A stretch of DNA of 64,000 bases from Tanytarsus gracilentus (lineage: Eukaryota > Arthropoda > Insecta > Diptera > Chironomidae), in assembly GCA_038502055.1 (NCBI GenBank), contig JAXRKN010000038.1, forward strand, positions 3,534,001 through 3,598,000, given 5' to 3'. Position numbers and translations under genes: made by a program. The notes beneath the pieces were generated by a model, which saw only the letters and a program-made list of their open reading frames with translations, was not told the DNA's origin and made no database searches. The first letter of the stretch is position 1, and each line of letters begins with the position of its first letter. Below, in pieces: positions 34,601 through 46,389 of the stretch.

Positions 34601-37600
34601 TTCGTTGTCGTTGATTTTTTTTAATTTCAACGAAGTATTGATGTGGAACAAAAATCAGAATTACAAATGGCTATTAATAGTGTGTCGAGATAATGAGTAC
34701 TCTCTGGTGCTTTCCAACAGCTCTCGAGTCATAGGCCAATAACTTTTTGTAAGAAAAATGATTTTTTTGATTGTTAGTTTCCGTCGCATATGTGTGTTTG
34801 AGTCGCGAATGTATGAATGTTTGCCATTGAAAAGTTACCTCAATCGAGTTTTATCGATAACGATTTTTAAAGAAATTGTATTCTAGTAGCGATGATGTAA
34901 CTCAAATAAGTGTTCTCAAGTAGGAAATTCCTAACACATTCGCACACTTACCTACTGCGAAGCGATAAAACAGATAGCGCATATTATTCATAATGCAAAC
35001 ACATTCAATACTTTATCAAATGTTTTGTAACGTATTTTTGCTGAAAAGAAAATTATTATGATAAGAAAGTGTGAACGATTTGCAGCACCGAGTCCTTATA
35101 AATTAATCATACACACTCATCTAGCTGATAACATGAAAAAAGAGAATTAATAATATAATGCCGCTTATAAATTTATATAATAGAGAATTGTGCATTATTA
35201 TTTCTTTTTTGTTGCCATTATTAAACACCGCGATAAGCAAACACGAGTGACTTTGTACCAGCAGCACACACTAAACACTCCAGTGTCCCAATATCCGATA
35301 ACCTTCATAGTTTTTTTTTATCAGCAATTTAAAAGAAAAACATTAAATGTTATCGCTCAAATTGAATTTATCTTAGGCTTGTCATATCTCACTCAAAAAG
35401 GTGTCATAAATGCCAGCGATTTTGGCGCCTTGTCTTCGTTCTAATTTTTTTAAGTGATTGAAGAGGATTTAAAACGTGTTAATCACGAGCAACATTTTAT
35501 TTTCTACAAAAGTTTAATTTTAAATTGCAAATAATCCAATTAAAAGAGTACGCAACCGTATTCACCATGTGATGTATGCTAATGTTTACTTACAATGTAA
35601 TTTTTTGGTCAATAGTTCAATGCTAAATAGGTTAAACTATGTAATGCCAAACAAACTATAGCACACACATGGACTTTAAGCTAGAGATGAATTTAAATTT
35701 TAAATTTCTACTCATTTCAATGCTGTCATTGTTGTGATCCGCATTTCGATATGATGGCGATGATTTTTTTCTAACATTCATTATCTCTCAAAAAAAACTC
35801 ACTACGCTATACGTAATAAAAATGATCGGAAATTCAACGTGACAATAGACTGACAATCCGGTGTGCATTCATCTGAAAAAATTACGGAAATGGATACAAG
35901 ATCGATCAATGGAATTGGACGAATACGATCGGGGGAAAGATTTGGTAAGGTGAAATGAATGTCTGAAAGTGAAAAATGAAAAATTTCCATTATGAGCGAT
36001 AAAAATGACATTGGCGGATATTTAAAATTTTTCTCCATTTCCCTCCCCGTTTATAAACTGACAAATCACTCTCTTGGCAACAGAGTTTGATTTATTATCA
36101 TCGGAACGAGAAGAGCGAGGTGTTAAGTGATGACGCAAGAACATTTGCGATTCTCTTTCACCTCCACTTTATAGATGTGTGTGTGTGTTTGTATTTTAGA
36201 AAAAAGTAAAAATCATCATTTTATTCAAAAAAGACTCCGGAAACTATGAGTAATACCTCTCACATGATATGAACACGCAAAGCCTTGCAAATGAATCAAT
36301 TGAGTGGGGGCTTTAGTTTATAAACTCGTTATATATAATTTTAAATTCTATAATTCCACTTTCCATAACAGCCGAATTCTATAATGGCCATATTATATAA
36401 TTTTCGAATATTTTTTTACCGTTAGAAAACACGAACAAAAAAAATATGAACAAGGAAAAATTTTATGAACGTTGCATATTAGAATGAGACAAATTAAAAA
36501 TTGTGAATTTTTATAAACATTTAAATAACAAAATATTATCCTTAATTATTTATTTTCCTTTTAACAACAATAAATAACATGATATAACAATTTTTTAGTA
36601 ATGCAACAAATGAATATAAGAACTTAATGCTGATGCAACAGCGTGTAAGGAATCAATTAGAGGTCTGTTCGGATTGTCCTTTTGAATCCAAAACGTTTTG
36701 AATTAAGATTTCATTATCTTCATAAAGTTTGTTGCATTACTAAAAAATTGTTATATCATGTTATTTATTGTTGTTAAAAGGAAAATAAATAATTAAGGAT
36801 AATATTTTGTTATTTAAATATTTATAAACATTCACAATTTTTAGTTTGTCTCATTCTAATATGCAACGTTCATACAATTTTTCCTTGTTCATATTTTTTT
36901 TGTTCGTGTTTTCTAACGGTAAAAAAATATTCGAAAATTATATAATATGGCCATTATAGAATTCGGCTGTTATGGAAAGTTGAATTATAGAATTTAAATT
37001 TATATATAACGAGTTTATAAACTAAAGCCCCCACTCGAATCAATTAGTAGCGTAGTAAAACTTTACACTCACACACACACACACCCGCGGCATTACATTA
37101 CTGTTTCGGCAGACATCATAGATTGTAAGGTCATTGGCAAATTCAGACAAAATTAATTATTCATCAGCGATTTCTGTTAATTATTGAAATTCATCTTTGT
37201 TGAACATTTTTTTCGTCTGTTTTTTTTTCTCTTCTTTTCGTTTGCTTTTTTCGCGCTCTTTTATGGACTCAGCCAGGTTATCTTCCTCTTTCGAAATGGG
37301 TATGTGATGATGAATTTTCTCTCTTCCCGATTGCTGATTGATCTTCTCATTGATTTTTGTGCTTGATTTTTATCTAACTTAATTTTAAAAATTTCTCATT
37401 TAACTTTTTTTCATATTTTTTAGGTGATGAGTCAAGATATTCAAAAGACGGATCCATTGCAATTCAAATTCCGCGCAAAGTTCTATCCCGAGGATGTAGC
37501 TGAAGAGCTCATTCAAGATATTACGCTTCGCTTGTTCTACTTGCAAGTCAAAAACGCTATTTTGTCCGATGAAATCTATTGTCCGCCCGAGACCTCTGTG

Positions 37601-39682
37601 CTTCTCGCGTCATATGCCGTTCAAGCGCGTCACGGTGACTTTAACAAGGCCACACATATCCCAGGATTCTTAGTTAACGATAGATTGCTTCCACAACGTG
37701 TCATTGATCAGCATAAAATGTCAAAAGACGAATGGGAGACGTCAATTACGACGTGGTGGCAAGAGCATCGCGGAATGCTTCGTGAAGATGCCATGATGGA
37801 ATATTTGAAAATTGCTCAGGACTTGGAGATGTATGGTGTTAACTATTTTGAAATTCGCAACAAGAAGGGCACCGAGTTGTGGCTTGGCGTCGATGCTTTG
37901 GGTTTAAATATCTATGAGAAGGACGATAAATTGACACCCAAAATTGGTTTTCCATGGTCCGAAATCCGTAACATTTCTTTCAACGACAAAAAATTCATCA
38001 TCAAGCCGATCGACAAGAAAGCTCCCGATTTTGTCTTCTTTGCTCCACGCGTTCGCATCAATAAGCGTATTCTTGCACTTTGCATGGGCAATCATGAGCT
38101 GTATATGCGTCGTAGAAAGCCAGACACCATTGATGTTCAACAAATGAAGGCTCAAGCACGCGAAGAGAAGAATGCTAAGCAACAAGAACGTGAAAAACTT
38201 CAAATGGCACTCGCCGCTCGTGAGCGTGCCGAGAAGAAGCAGCAAGAGTATGAAGATCGCTTGCGAACAATGCAAGAGGAAATCAATCGTTCACAAGCCA
38301 ACTTAATGGAGGCGCAAGACATGATTCGTCGCTTGGAGGAGCAATTGAAGCAACTTCAATTGTCCAAAGATGAACTTGAGGCGCGTCAAAATGAGCTGCA
38401 AGAAATGCTTATGCGTTTGGAGGAGAGCAAAAATATGGAAGCTGCCGAACGTCAAAAATTGGAAGACGAAATTTCCGCGAAACAAATTGAAGTTGCACAG
38501 ATCCAAGAGGAGGTTGCGGCCAAAGATTCCGAGACGAGAAGGCTGCAAGATGAGGTTGAAGAAGCCCGCAAAAAGCAGGTAACTTACTCGATCTGGAAAT
38601 CTTTAGATTTTCATAAAATGCTCTTGTGTATATTTCTGTTTCTTTAGGAACTAATCACATCTAATGTGATTAATTTTAATACCACAAAAAAAACACAGAA
38701 AAATTAATCACACACACCCACACATTTATACACAAAATTTATACTCATATTCACTCGAACGAATTGCAACTCTCTCTATAGAACTCACCTGATCAGCATT
38801 TTTATCTTCTTCGCAAACTTGTATACAATTTAGCAAACAATACACAAAAATTTAATTAACAGATGTCTACGTGCATTTATAGAGATAATAACGCTAAAAT
38901 ATCAAAACTAATGAAATGTCTAATGTCAACATTTAATGGTGCACGAAAATAACAGTTTTGGCAATGTTAAATGAAAGTTTAGAGAGGAATTTTTTATCGG
39001 TTTATTTTGCCTCCACCAGATTTTCTCCCCGCCAAGGAAACTTGACCAACTCTATTCTGCGCCAAAAAAATCTCCGCATCACCATAATAATCCCTATCGA
39101 ATTCCTTCTCAAAATGCTAATCAGCGTAGAGTATGTATACTCGACAGTCATATCAGTTGCAACACGTTCAAGAAATATAAATCATTTTCTTTTATTTGAT
39201 TTTTTTTTATCATTTAATATTTATTTTTTTCACAGCATGAGGCAGCTGCCGCTTTACTCGCTGCCACTCAAACACCCCAACATCACCATTTGGCTGAAGA
39301 TGAGAATGGCGACGATGATGATATGACGAATGGCGATAATGGATCAGGAAACGGCGATGTGTCACGCGATTTGGACACAGACGAACATATCAAAGATCCT
39401 ATTGAGGATAGACGTACATTGGCTGAGCGCAATGAGCGATTACACGATCAACTTAAGGTGAAAATTTAAAAAATTATCATTGTAGATTTTGAAATAAATG
39501 ATAATTTTATATTTTAGGCATTGAAGATAGATTTAGCTCAGTCGCGGGACGACACCATGGAGACAGTTAACGATAAAATCCATCGGGAGAATGTCCGTCA
39601 AGGCCGCGACAAGTACAAGACATTGCGTGAAATTAGAAAAGGAAACACAAAGCGTCGTGTGGATCAATTTGAGAACATGTAA
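28617..39682 (+). CDS. Moe: Moesin (ERM protein)
   Basis: Coding exons 28617-28628, 32667-32846, 37424-38578, 39236-39457 and 39518-39682 give 577 residues, essentially the length of fly Moesin. It links plasma-membrane proteins to cortical actin. The FERM domain fills residues 1 to about 300 (LNVRVTTMDAELEF, GLREVWFFGLQYTD, FKFRAKFYPEDVAEELI, WSEIRNISF). A long alpha-helical coiled coil follows (REEKNAKQQEREKLQ to about 460). A short linker with an acidic stretch leads to the actin-binding tail. That tail has the regulatory threonine at 558 in DKYKTLREIRKG and ends RRVDQFENM. Intron 1 is 4.0 kb and intron 2 is 4.6 kb. Intron 2 holds a foldback transposon and a palindromic CRE. An alternative first exon is listed separately. 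Confidence 0.97.
31748..31753 (+). promoter_or_regulatory. Moe: Initiator-like TCAGTT before second Moesin start
   Basis: TCAGTT lies 180 nt upstream of the alternative ATG at 31928, almost the same spacing as at the first start. It is suggestive of a second promoter only. Confidence 0.35.
31928..31948 (+). CDS. Moe: Alternative first coding exon of Moesin
   Basis: An ATG after a long leader encodes seven residues, MVSGNKM, and is followed by a donor (gttagt). It joins the common exon at 32667 in frame (MVSGNKM then LNVRVTTMDAELEF), just as MPKS from 28617-28628 does. Fly Moesin is known to have several isoforms differing only in the first residues, which supports the call. The donor is weaker than the upstream one (gtgagt). 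Confidence 0.65.
33671..33690. promoter_or_regulatory. 20-bp perfect palindrome with full CRE core
   Basis: AGCGCATGACGTCATGCGCT is its own reverse complement and contains TGACGTCA, the full cAMP response element bound by CREB/ATF bZIP dimers. It lies in intron 2 of Moesin. Whether it is functional cannot be told from sequence alone. Confidence 0.6.
33852..33870. repeat. (GA)n microsatellite
   Basis: Short perfect GA run in Moesin intron 2. Confidence 0.9.
36302..37036. mobile_element. Foldback element with 309-bp terminal inverted repeats and 9-bp TSD
   Basis: The left arm 36302-36610 and right arm 36728-37036 are near-perfect reverse complements, with only a few mismatches noticed. They begin gagtgggggctttag and end with its complement. 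A 117-bp spacer separates them. The flanks are an exact 9-bp direct repeat, gaatcaatt, at 36293-36301 and 37037-37045. Long terminal inverted repeats plus a 9-bp target duplication are typical of Mutator-like and Foldback elements. No protein is encoded, so the element is non-autonomous. The high arm identity suggests recent insertion or conversion. It lies about 390 bp before Moesin exon 3. Confidence 0.92.
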
Positions 39683-41321
39683 GATGTTAACAGACGAAGG
39701 AAAGAAAGAGAGAGAGAGTGAGAATGTGTTTGACTTATGTACATAAGCAGCATTTAAGATGAGCTATCAACTACCAGCAACCAACTTTATAAATACAACA
39801 AGGAAGAACTTTTTAAAGGAAATCTTTTCAAACACACAAATTAAACTGTTTCTATTTTAATCGCATCTCTAAATTTTCCTCAATTTTTTCTGTTGTATAA
39901 ACTTAAAGAAAGTATTTTTTTTTAGAAAGAAAAGGAATTGAATTTAAAACTTGAATTTTAGATGCATGCATGTGCTTTATTGTCATCAGACTTTTTATAC
40001 CACCACTATGCAGAAATATATAGATGAGTGTAACATAAATAAGGCTCATAACTTTTGTGCTTAAAATCGCTTCCTACATACATACACACACACTTATATT
40101 AAAATGAAAACGAAGAAAAGTCTTTTTTTTATTTTTATACAGAAAAAATCGCATTGCATTGTTATAAAGTGAAAATATTTTCTTACAAAAAATGATCACA
40201 TTTTGCGCTTTAGATGGCATTCATGCAAAGAAAACTATAAATCGTAGGTGCATTTTTCTCCCCCTCTTGAATGTTCTGAAAATGTTATAAACATCCTTAA
40301 AGGCCATTTATATATATCCACTTTGTTTTATTAAAATCTTGTGCTTTTTCAACGTTGATTTTTTTTTCATTTCCAACTCGATGCATTTTGATTTCGAATG
40401 CATTCTTATTTTTGATTATATTTAGAACATTTTTTTTCAAGTTAAGTTATTACTCTTTAAACTTTATACATACACATTTACCCCAAATACACACCTTATT
40501 TGCATTTTTCCGTTGCTTCTCGGTGGACTTATTCTTTCGTTTTTTTTCGAAACATGTAATAAGAGAATAAAAATTTTTAAAGTATTACTGATATACATAG
40601 GCGAGCTTTTATATGCACTTTTTATAGAAATTTTTGAAGAAAATATCAAACGCAATTATCGCAGGAATTAAACAAGTCTCTTTTTTTCTATTAACAATCA
40701 GAAAGGAGATAACAACATTTTTAGCTATAAGCGAAAGTAACTAACTAGGAAATTGAAGTCGATTATAAGCAATTCGCTAATATATAAAATAAATATTTTT
40801 ATTCCTCCCTCACAAATAATTAAATTACTCTTTATTTTTCTCCTCCCTCCCCTATACTCTTTATTACTGTCGGTTTAATGTTAATAAGTATTGCATATGA
40901 TGATGAAGAAAAAAAAATCTAATAACATTTGTAATGATATGTAGTAATATGATAATATATTAAATTCTTTGATAATGAAAAAAAAAATGGTGGCCTTCAT
41001 ACATTCAATGAAACTTTTCTGAAATGAAAGAATAAATAGTAATTTTAAGGACGAGTATGAGAAAAATTCGAAAGACATTTTTTTTGTTTTGTTTCACAAA
41101 GCCCATTTTTGTTATGTAATTTTTTTGTCTCTTCCCCCTAAATAAGAAATGTTATCAAAATTCATTTTCGTTTATGCTTAAAAGTGAAGGGCTCTCCTTC
41201 CAAACATCTTAATGAGCTAAAATCAATTGAACTTATTACGCGGCATATCTGTTGAATGATGTATTATTATTTTTTTTTTGAGAAACGAATAAATAAAATC
41301 TTTAAAAACATTTTTTCATCT
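39683..41321. other. Moesin 3' region and intergenic DNA
   Basis: Probably holds the Moesin 3' UTR and, on the other strand, the 3' side of the BTB gene. It is AT-rich with short A/T and CA tracts. No gene was seen. Confidence 0.5.
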
Positions 41322-42093
41322 TTAATAGCTTCTCAATAAGTCAGCGATGTCCTTTTCCATCTTCAGTTTCAGGTCCCATAAGTCTTTTAGCTTTTCAGGC
41401 TGATATGCGGTTGCAAAATTTAAGTTTTGGTTGGGAAAATTCTTAACAAATTCCTCAAAAGCTTTCGCCTTTAGTTCTTCATCGTTGTACTTGTTGCAGA
41501 CAATCAAAATTTGGTATGCATTATCTTGATTGACAGAGCTTTTGAGCATTCCCGATATGATTGATTTTAATGTGTTCATTTGAAGACGGCAACTGGCTGC
41601 GAAAATTGCTATCAAGTTTGAGTTTTGATCGGGCGGAGTTTAATATTTTCTTAAAGACAGCTGGTGAGATGTTGGTCATTTCCAATGTCTCAGCATCGGG
41701 ATTTGCTTCAATTAAAAACTTTAGGTAATCACTTTGACAGCTTAAAATATTCTTGTGGACATTGAATGATTCATTTGAGACTTTTATGGTGAGCATGAGG
41801 GATGAGCAGCCGCATCTCGGAGCATTTTTGAAAGTGTCCACTGTCTCCGTTAATTTTGCAATTTCAGCTCGTTTTTCCTTTGACGAAATATCAATCTGAA
41901 CATTTTTCGAGATCAGATCGTCGACCTTAACTTTTAAAGTATCACAAGTGAGTGATAATTTCTCGAAAGAAGTCTTTAATCCTTCATACTTGGCGACCAT
42001 TTGAGTGTGTTGAGTTTTCAATTCATTGCAAAGATCCTGATTTGCTTTTAATGCGTCTTTATATTTATTTCTTGGTATTTTCAGAGGATCCAT
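41322..42093 (-). pseudogene. Coiled-coil BTB protein, frameshifted
   Basis: Minus-strand, intronless. The first frame (starting at 42093) encodes a coiled coil of about 90 residues, then a BTB/POZ core (LTIKVSNESFNVHKNILSCQ, SDYLKFLIEAN, FKKILN). The frame then drifts. The remainder of the domain appears in another frame from about 41640 (LIAIFAASCRLQMNTLKSII, NAYQILIVCNKYND) and ends near 41322 in ADLLRSY. Between FKKILN and AIFAAS only about 28 nt remain where the fold needs about 14 residues, so a small deletion with frame change is likely. No GT-AG intron can mend it. BTB proteins of this type are usually dimeric adaptors, often for Cullin-3 ligases. A recent pseudogene or an assembly error are both possible. 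Confidence 0.7.
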
Positions 42094-42741
42094 TCTGGCT
42101 CTGGAAACCTTCTGACTCCTCCTTGAATTTTAGTATTTCTCGTTGGACTTAATATAGAGGTCCTTGTTGTCACAAACCGGTGATTTTTGTTTAATTTAAT
42201 GCTTTTTCTTTCTTCTTACGGATCCGATCAGATTAAGATACGTTAAAAAAATTCATAAGTTCCGTTTAAAATTTGATTGTGCATTACTTTTGATTGTAAA
42301 CTTTAATAAAGTGACAAAATTTGCGAACGCTCCCACTTTTAAGGCATCAGAGCGAGAGAGAGAGAAAGTCATACATCCTTTTCACTCAAGCATAGGCACA
42401 CGTGTTTTTAGCTCAGGCGTTCAATTTTATCTAAATTATTGTCTAACTCACATCCTAAGTTTAATTTAAAGCTTTTAATTGAAACACAAACAGGTAAGGC
42501 ATTAGAAAATCATCAAGTTTGCACATAATTCGAGTTAAATCCGCTTAAATTTGAGAAAGTTCAAAATTGCACAACTAAAATTTTAATTTCGTCTGGATCT
42601 TTCACTAATTAAGCTTGACAACCTTCCAAACACTCATAATAAACACATCTCAGCTTCGTTAATCGAAAAACCATTTAATCATTCATGAAAAATAGAAAAT
42701 TAATGCAAGTTAAAAATTTAAGGTTATAAACATCCAGGGAA
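42094..42741. other. otu: Divergent promoter region and otu leader
   Basis: AT-rich DNA between the minus-strand BTB gene and otu. A short AG tract lies near 42355. The otu 5' leader probably occupies its right part. Nothing else was recognised. Confidence 0.5.
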
Positions 42742-45700
42742 ATGTTTGAAAAACGACCATTCGCGACTGGAAGTAAGCCAGGACCCGATGAAATCGATCA
42801 CTACTTAGAGGAACAAGGTTACTATCGTAAACATGTCGCTCGCGACTCATCATCGCTCTTTCGCGTCATTGCCGAACATGTTTATGACATTCAAAACTAT
42901 CACGGCACAGTAAGACAAACTTGTGCCACTTATATGGAACAGCATCGTAAGCAATATGCGCCGGAAGTCGATCAAAATTTCTTCAACTACATTGCTGCTC
43001 TTCGCAAAACACGCACGGCTGGAAGTTTGCTCGAATTACGTGTCCTGGCTCAAATTTACAGGTAAAATTAATCGTTTAGTTCACATTTTAAAAATAATTT
43101 ATATTTTTTTATAGGAAAAACGTCATTCTCTTCGAACCGAATCAAGCCAACACTCAAACAACGGAACGCATTTATGTGAAGGATGAATCTTTCGATCTTG
43201 AACCCATTCGCATTTTTTACTCTCAAAAGGACAAACACTTTGATGTCATCTACACGCTGAATTATGTTGAGCTACTTGCCGAGAGCCAAGCGATCGTGTA
43301 TGATGTTCTTTACACGAGTGTCTTCAAACTTCCGGATGTAAAGTACGCTGTTGAACGAATGTTACATGATCAAAAGGGTGAAGTTACTGTTCCACTCGCT
43401 GAAGATGAGACAAAGTATTCGACTGCCAATGGTGAAGTGCTTCCATTCGATACTCCCGAGGACACTTGCTGCGTCTTGAAAGATCCCGATACGTGTCACT
43501 TTCACAATCAAACGAACTTCGAAGAGGTCGTTCGAAAGAATCAAGGCTCATTCACAATCATCAATCGAAGCGATGATCCCGGACGTTTGAAGATTTATAA
43601 GCCAACCGATGGATATCTCTACGACAAGCAAAAATCATGTGTACGCCAGCTTTTGGACGAGAATATCACTCCATTTCCGTACAAAGTTGCAAAGGCACTG
43701 GATCCAAGTATTTATCGAAACACCGAATTTGAGTTCTGGCAAGAGCTTCGCAAGGAGTGTCGCTTGAAGTGGCACGATGTGGAGCATAATAATGAAAAGT
43801 ATTACGTTCAATCGTTCGTTCCACCAATGGACGATCTCGCACTCGATGATGATTTGAAGAAGAAATACATTTATGTGAACGCAAAGGACGATGAGTGCAG
43901 CAAAAAGTTTGGATATTTCACTGGACTTGAACATTTCCGACCGTCGCGTGAGTCACTTGAGCACATTGTGATGCCGGTTCATCCAAATTACAACAACAAT
44001 CGTCAGTGGCGCGGTCCGAGACAACCTCGATCATACTACAACAACAATCAACGCCATCACATGAACTACTCGAATCAAACCCATGAGGATCGTGAGTATC
44101 AATATGCTGAGCAGGAAGCTGTTTACAATCAACCGACGCAGGCAGTTTATCAAGATGGCTATCAATATGTTCCGTACGTCGATCCAAATTCACCACCGCC
44201 ATTGTATCAAGCACAACCAATGCAGCCGCAAATTGTGCAATACATTCCGCAGAGTCCATATCCACAACATCAAGTTGCATATCAACACGCGCCGGCTTAC
44301 AATCAACCGCAACATGTCTCTTATCCGAACTTCTCTGTTCCACCGCCTTCAATTGTAACCTATCCGCCGCCACCAAATGCGCCGATGACAAACGGAAATG
44401 CTACAAGCAATGGATCTGTAGCTAATAATAATCAGAAGGACACCGCAGCCGGTGGCGATTCCATGAACTTGATTCATGACAATGAACTTTCCGCTGCAAA
44501 CATCAACTGGAATCCAAAGGAGAGTACTGATCCCACTGGAAATGATTTACCACTAAATGATACGGCATCATTGCAATTCTTCTACAATCTCGGTGTCCGC
44601 TATTATTTTACTACGGGAGTACAGCGTCGTCTTGAGAATGTTGCTAGAGATTTGGAAACATTGGATATACCGAACGATCATGGAGACTCTGGAATCAAGA
44701 ACAACGATCAACCACCACCGGTACCGACAAACACGCCTGTCACTACTAAGGCTCCAAACGGCTTTGGGCCACCTGGCAATCGTAATCACAGCTATAACAA
44801 CAACAATCAATACAATTATCGTCGTCCATTTAACAATCAAAACTCTCGAAGTGATCGGGATTATGGAAAGGACAACAATAACAATAAGAACGGTCGTGGA
44901 CACTACAATGGAAGTTTTTCTCGCAAGGAAATTCAATTCAACTCGAACGTTAAGAACGTTCATAAGGCGGAAACATCTTACCAGAAACAAAACAACACCA
45001 ATGGACACAACAATAATCAGGCTTCAAATAGTCAAGTAGATAAAGCCGCAACTCCCAACAATTTGACAGTGAATCCATCGCAAGGTAATACTTCGCCAGG
45101 TGTCTCGCCAATCTCGGCTTCATCTGAAAATACTGCGTATTTGAGTGAGCAATCCACGCAAAACGCTTTACCAGCTCTAACAATGCCGCCACCGCAAGTT
45201 CAAATGGCAACTTATGCTGTAAGTTTATAAGTTATTTTATTTAAATACCTTGTCTAATCCATAAATTTTAGCCGCCGACACAATACTATCAGCAGTATCC
45301 CGTTCAAGCCTTCCTTCCAGCACAACAGTCTTACACCGTTGGCTATCAAAATGAAAATGGAGAGGTAATGCCTGTCTCTCAGCCGTACCAACAACAGTAT
45401 CCTCAGCAGTACCAGCCAGTTTGTAAGTTTAAAAAATAAAATTTAATAGCATATTTTAATAATAAATTTTCAGATTATGCTCAAGGATATGCACCACAGA
45501 CGCCCGTCTACTTCCAGTCTCCACATCCACTAATGGATCAATCAGGAAATACCAATGACTCTGGAGTTGACACTGTTAATGGCTATGTTCAAGCATATGC
45601 ACCACCGGCTTACACTCAATATATGTATCCATCACCGACTCAATATTATTATCCACAAACACCAATAATTCAGACCGCTCAGTCAGCTGTCGCTCCTGTT

Positions 45701-45835
45701 TTTCCCACCATGACACCGAGCATTGTAAATGGCACTGACAGTGTTGTAACTGCTGATGGATCGTCGAGCAGCTCTAACTCTCCTGAAAAGTCTGAGAATT
45801 CAGGAAACTCTGGCGAAACAGCCGAAGCTCAGTAG
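42742..45835 (+). CDS. otu: Ovarian tumor protein (Otu), OTU-domain
   Basis: Four exons, 42742-43061, 43115-45218, 45272-45422 and 45474-45835, join in phase to give 978 residues. In flies Otu is needed for oogenesis and RNA handling, and acts in the cytoplasm. The OTU domain starts at IDHYLEEQGYYRKHVARD. The usual active-site D-x-x-C is D35-S-S-S38, so serine replaces cysteine, as in fly Otu. The His part is KHFDVIY near 148. FPYKVAKALDPSIYRN near 300 matches the Otu/ALG13 class, followed by a Tudor-like stretch (CRLKWHDVEHNNEKYYVQSF). From about residue 390 the chain is low-complexity, rich in Tyr, Gln, Asn and Pro. It contains YNNNN repeats and RG-type patches, which suits condensate formation. 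A poly(A) signal is at 46027. Confidence 0.92.
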
Positions 45836-46389
45836 ATCAGGTCAATCTCGTGATATTTACTAATTTCTAACACTTTATTACATCAAATTTTTTCCTTGGA
45901 TTATATGGAAACTTTTGAACTAACCCTGAAATATCTTTAACTGAAAAATTACTCAAAACTTTTCCAGTGATCTTTAGATAATGATCTCATTAATTATAAA
46001 CTTTGTAAATTGCAAACTATTATTGAAATAAAATTGCGGTAAGCATAACATAAACAAAAAACTAGTGATAGCATTTATAATGTCATTTTCTAAAACTCAC
46101 CGAGCTTTCATCAATTCGTCGAAGACTTTCCTAGAACAACTTGGGATTTGCAGTTTCCTTCTTTAATTGTTGAATTGGATCCTTGATGTTAAACATCGTC
46201 GCTCCTTCTTCACAGGATTTTTTTTAAAAAAAAGTAATTTTTAGACTTCCAAGACTTACAAATTTTAAAATTTTGGAAATAATCCAATAATCCCACGACT
46301 AATTTAAAATTATTTTGAATAGAACTTTTTATTTAAACATTTAACATTTAGATCCTTATAAAATATTACAGCAACAACAAAAACAATTT
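45836..46389. other. Convergent 3' region between otu and the IP3R-like gene
   Basis: Holds the otu 3' UTR with AATAAA at 46027-46032 and the presumed 3' UTR of the IP3-receptor-like gene on the other strand. No gene was seen. Confidence 0.55.

Noticed and set aside
43635..45210. Long antisense frames inside otu
   Set aside because: Shadows of the Tyr/Gln/Asn-rich coding strand, which has few stops on the reverse.
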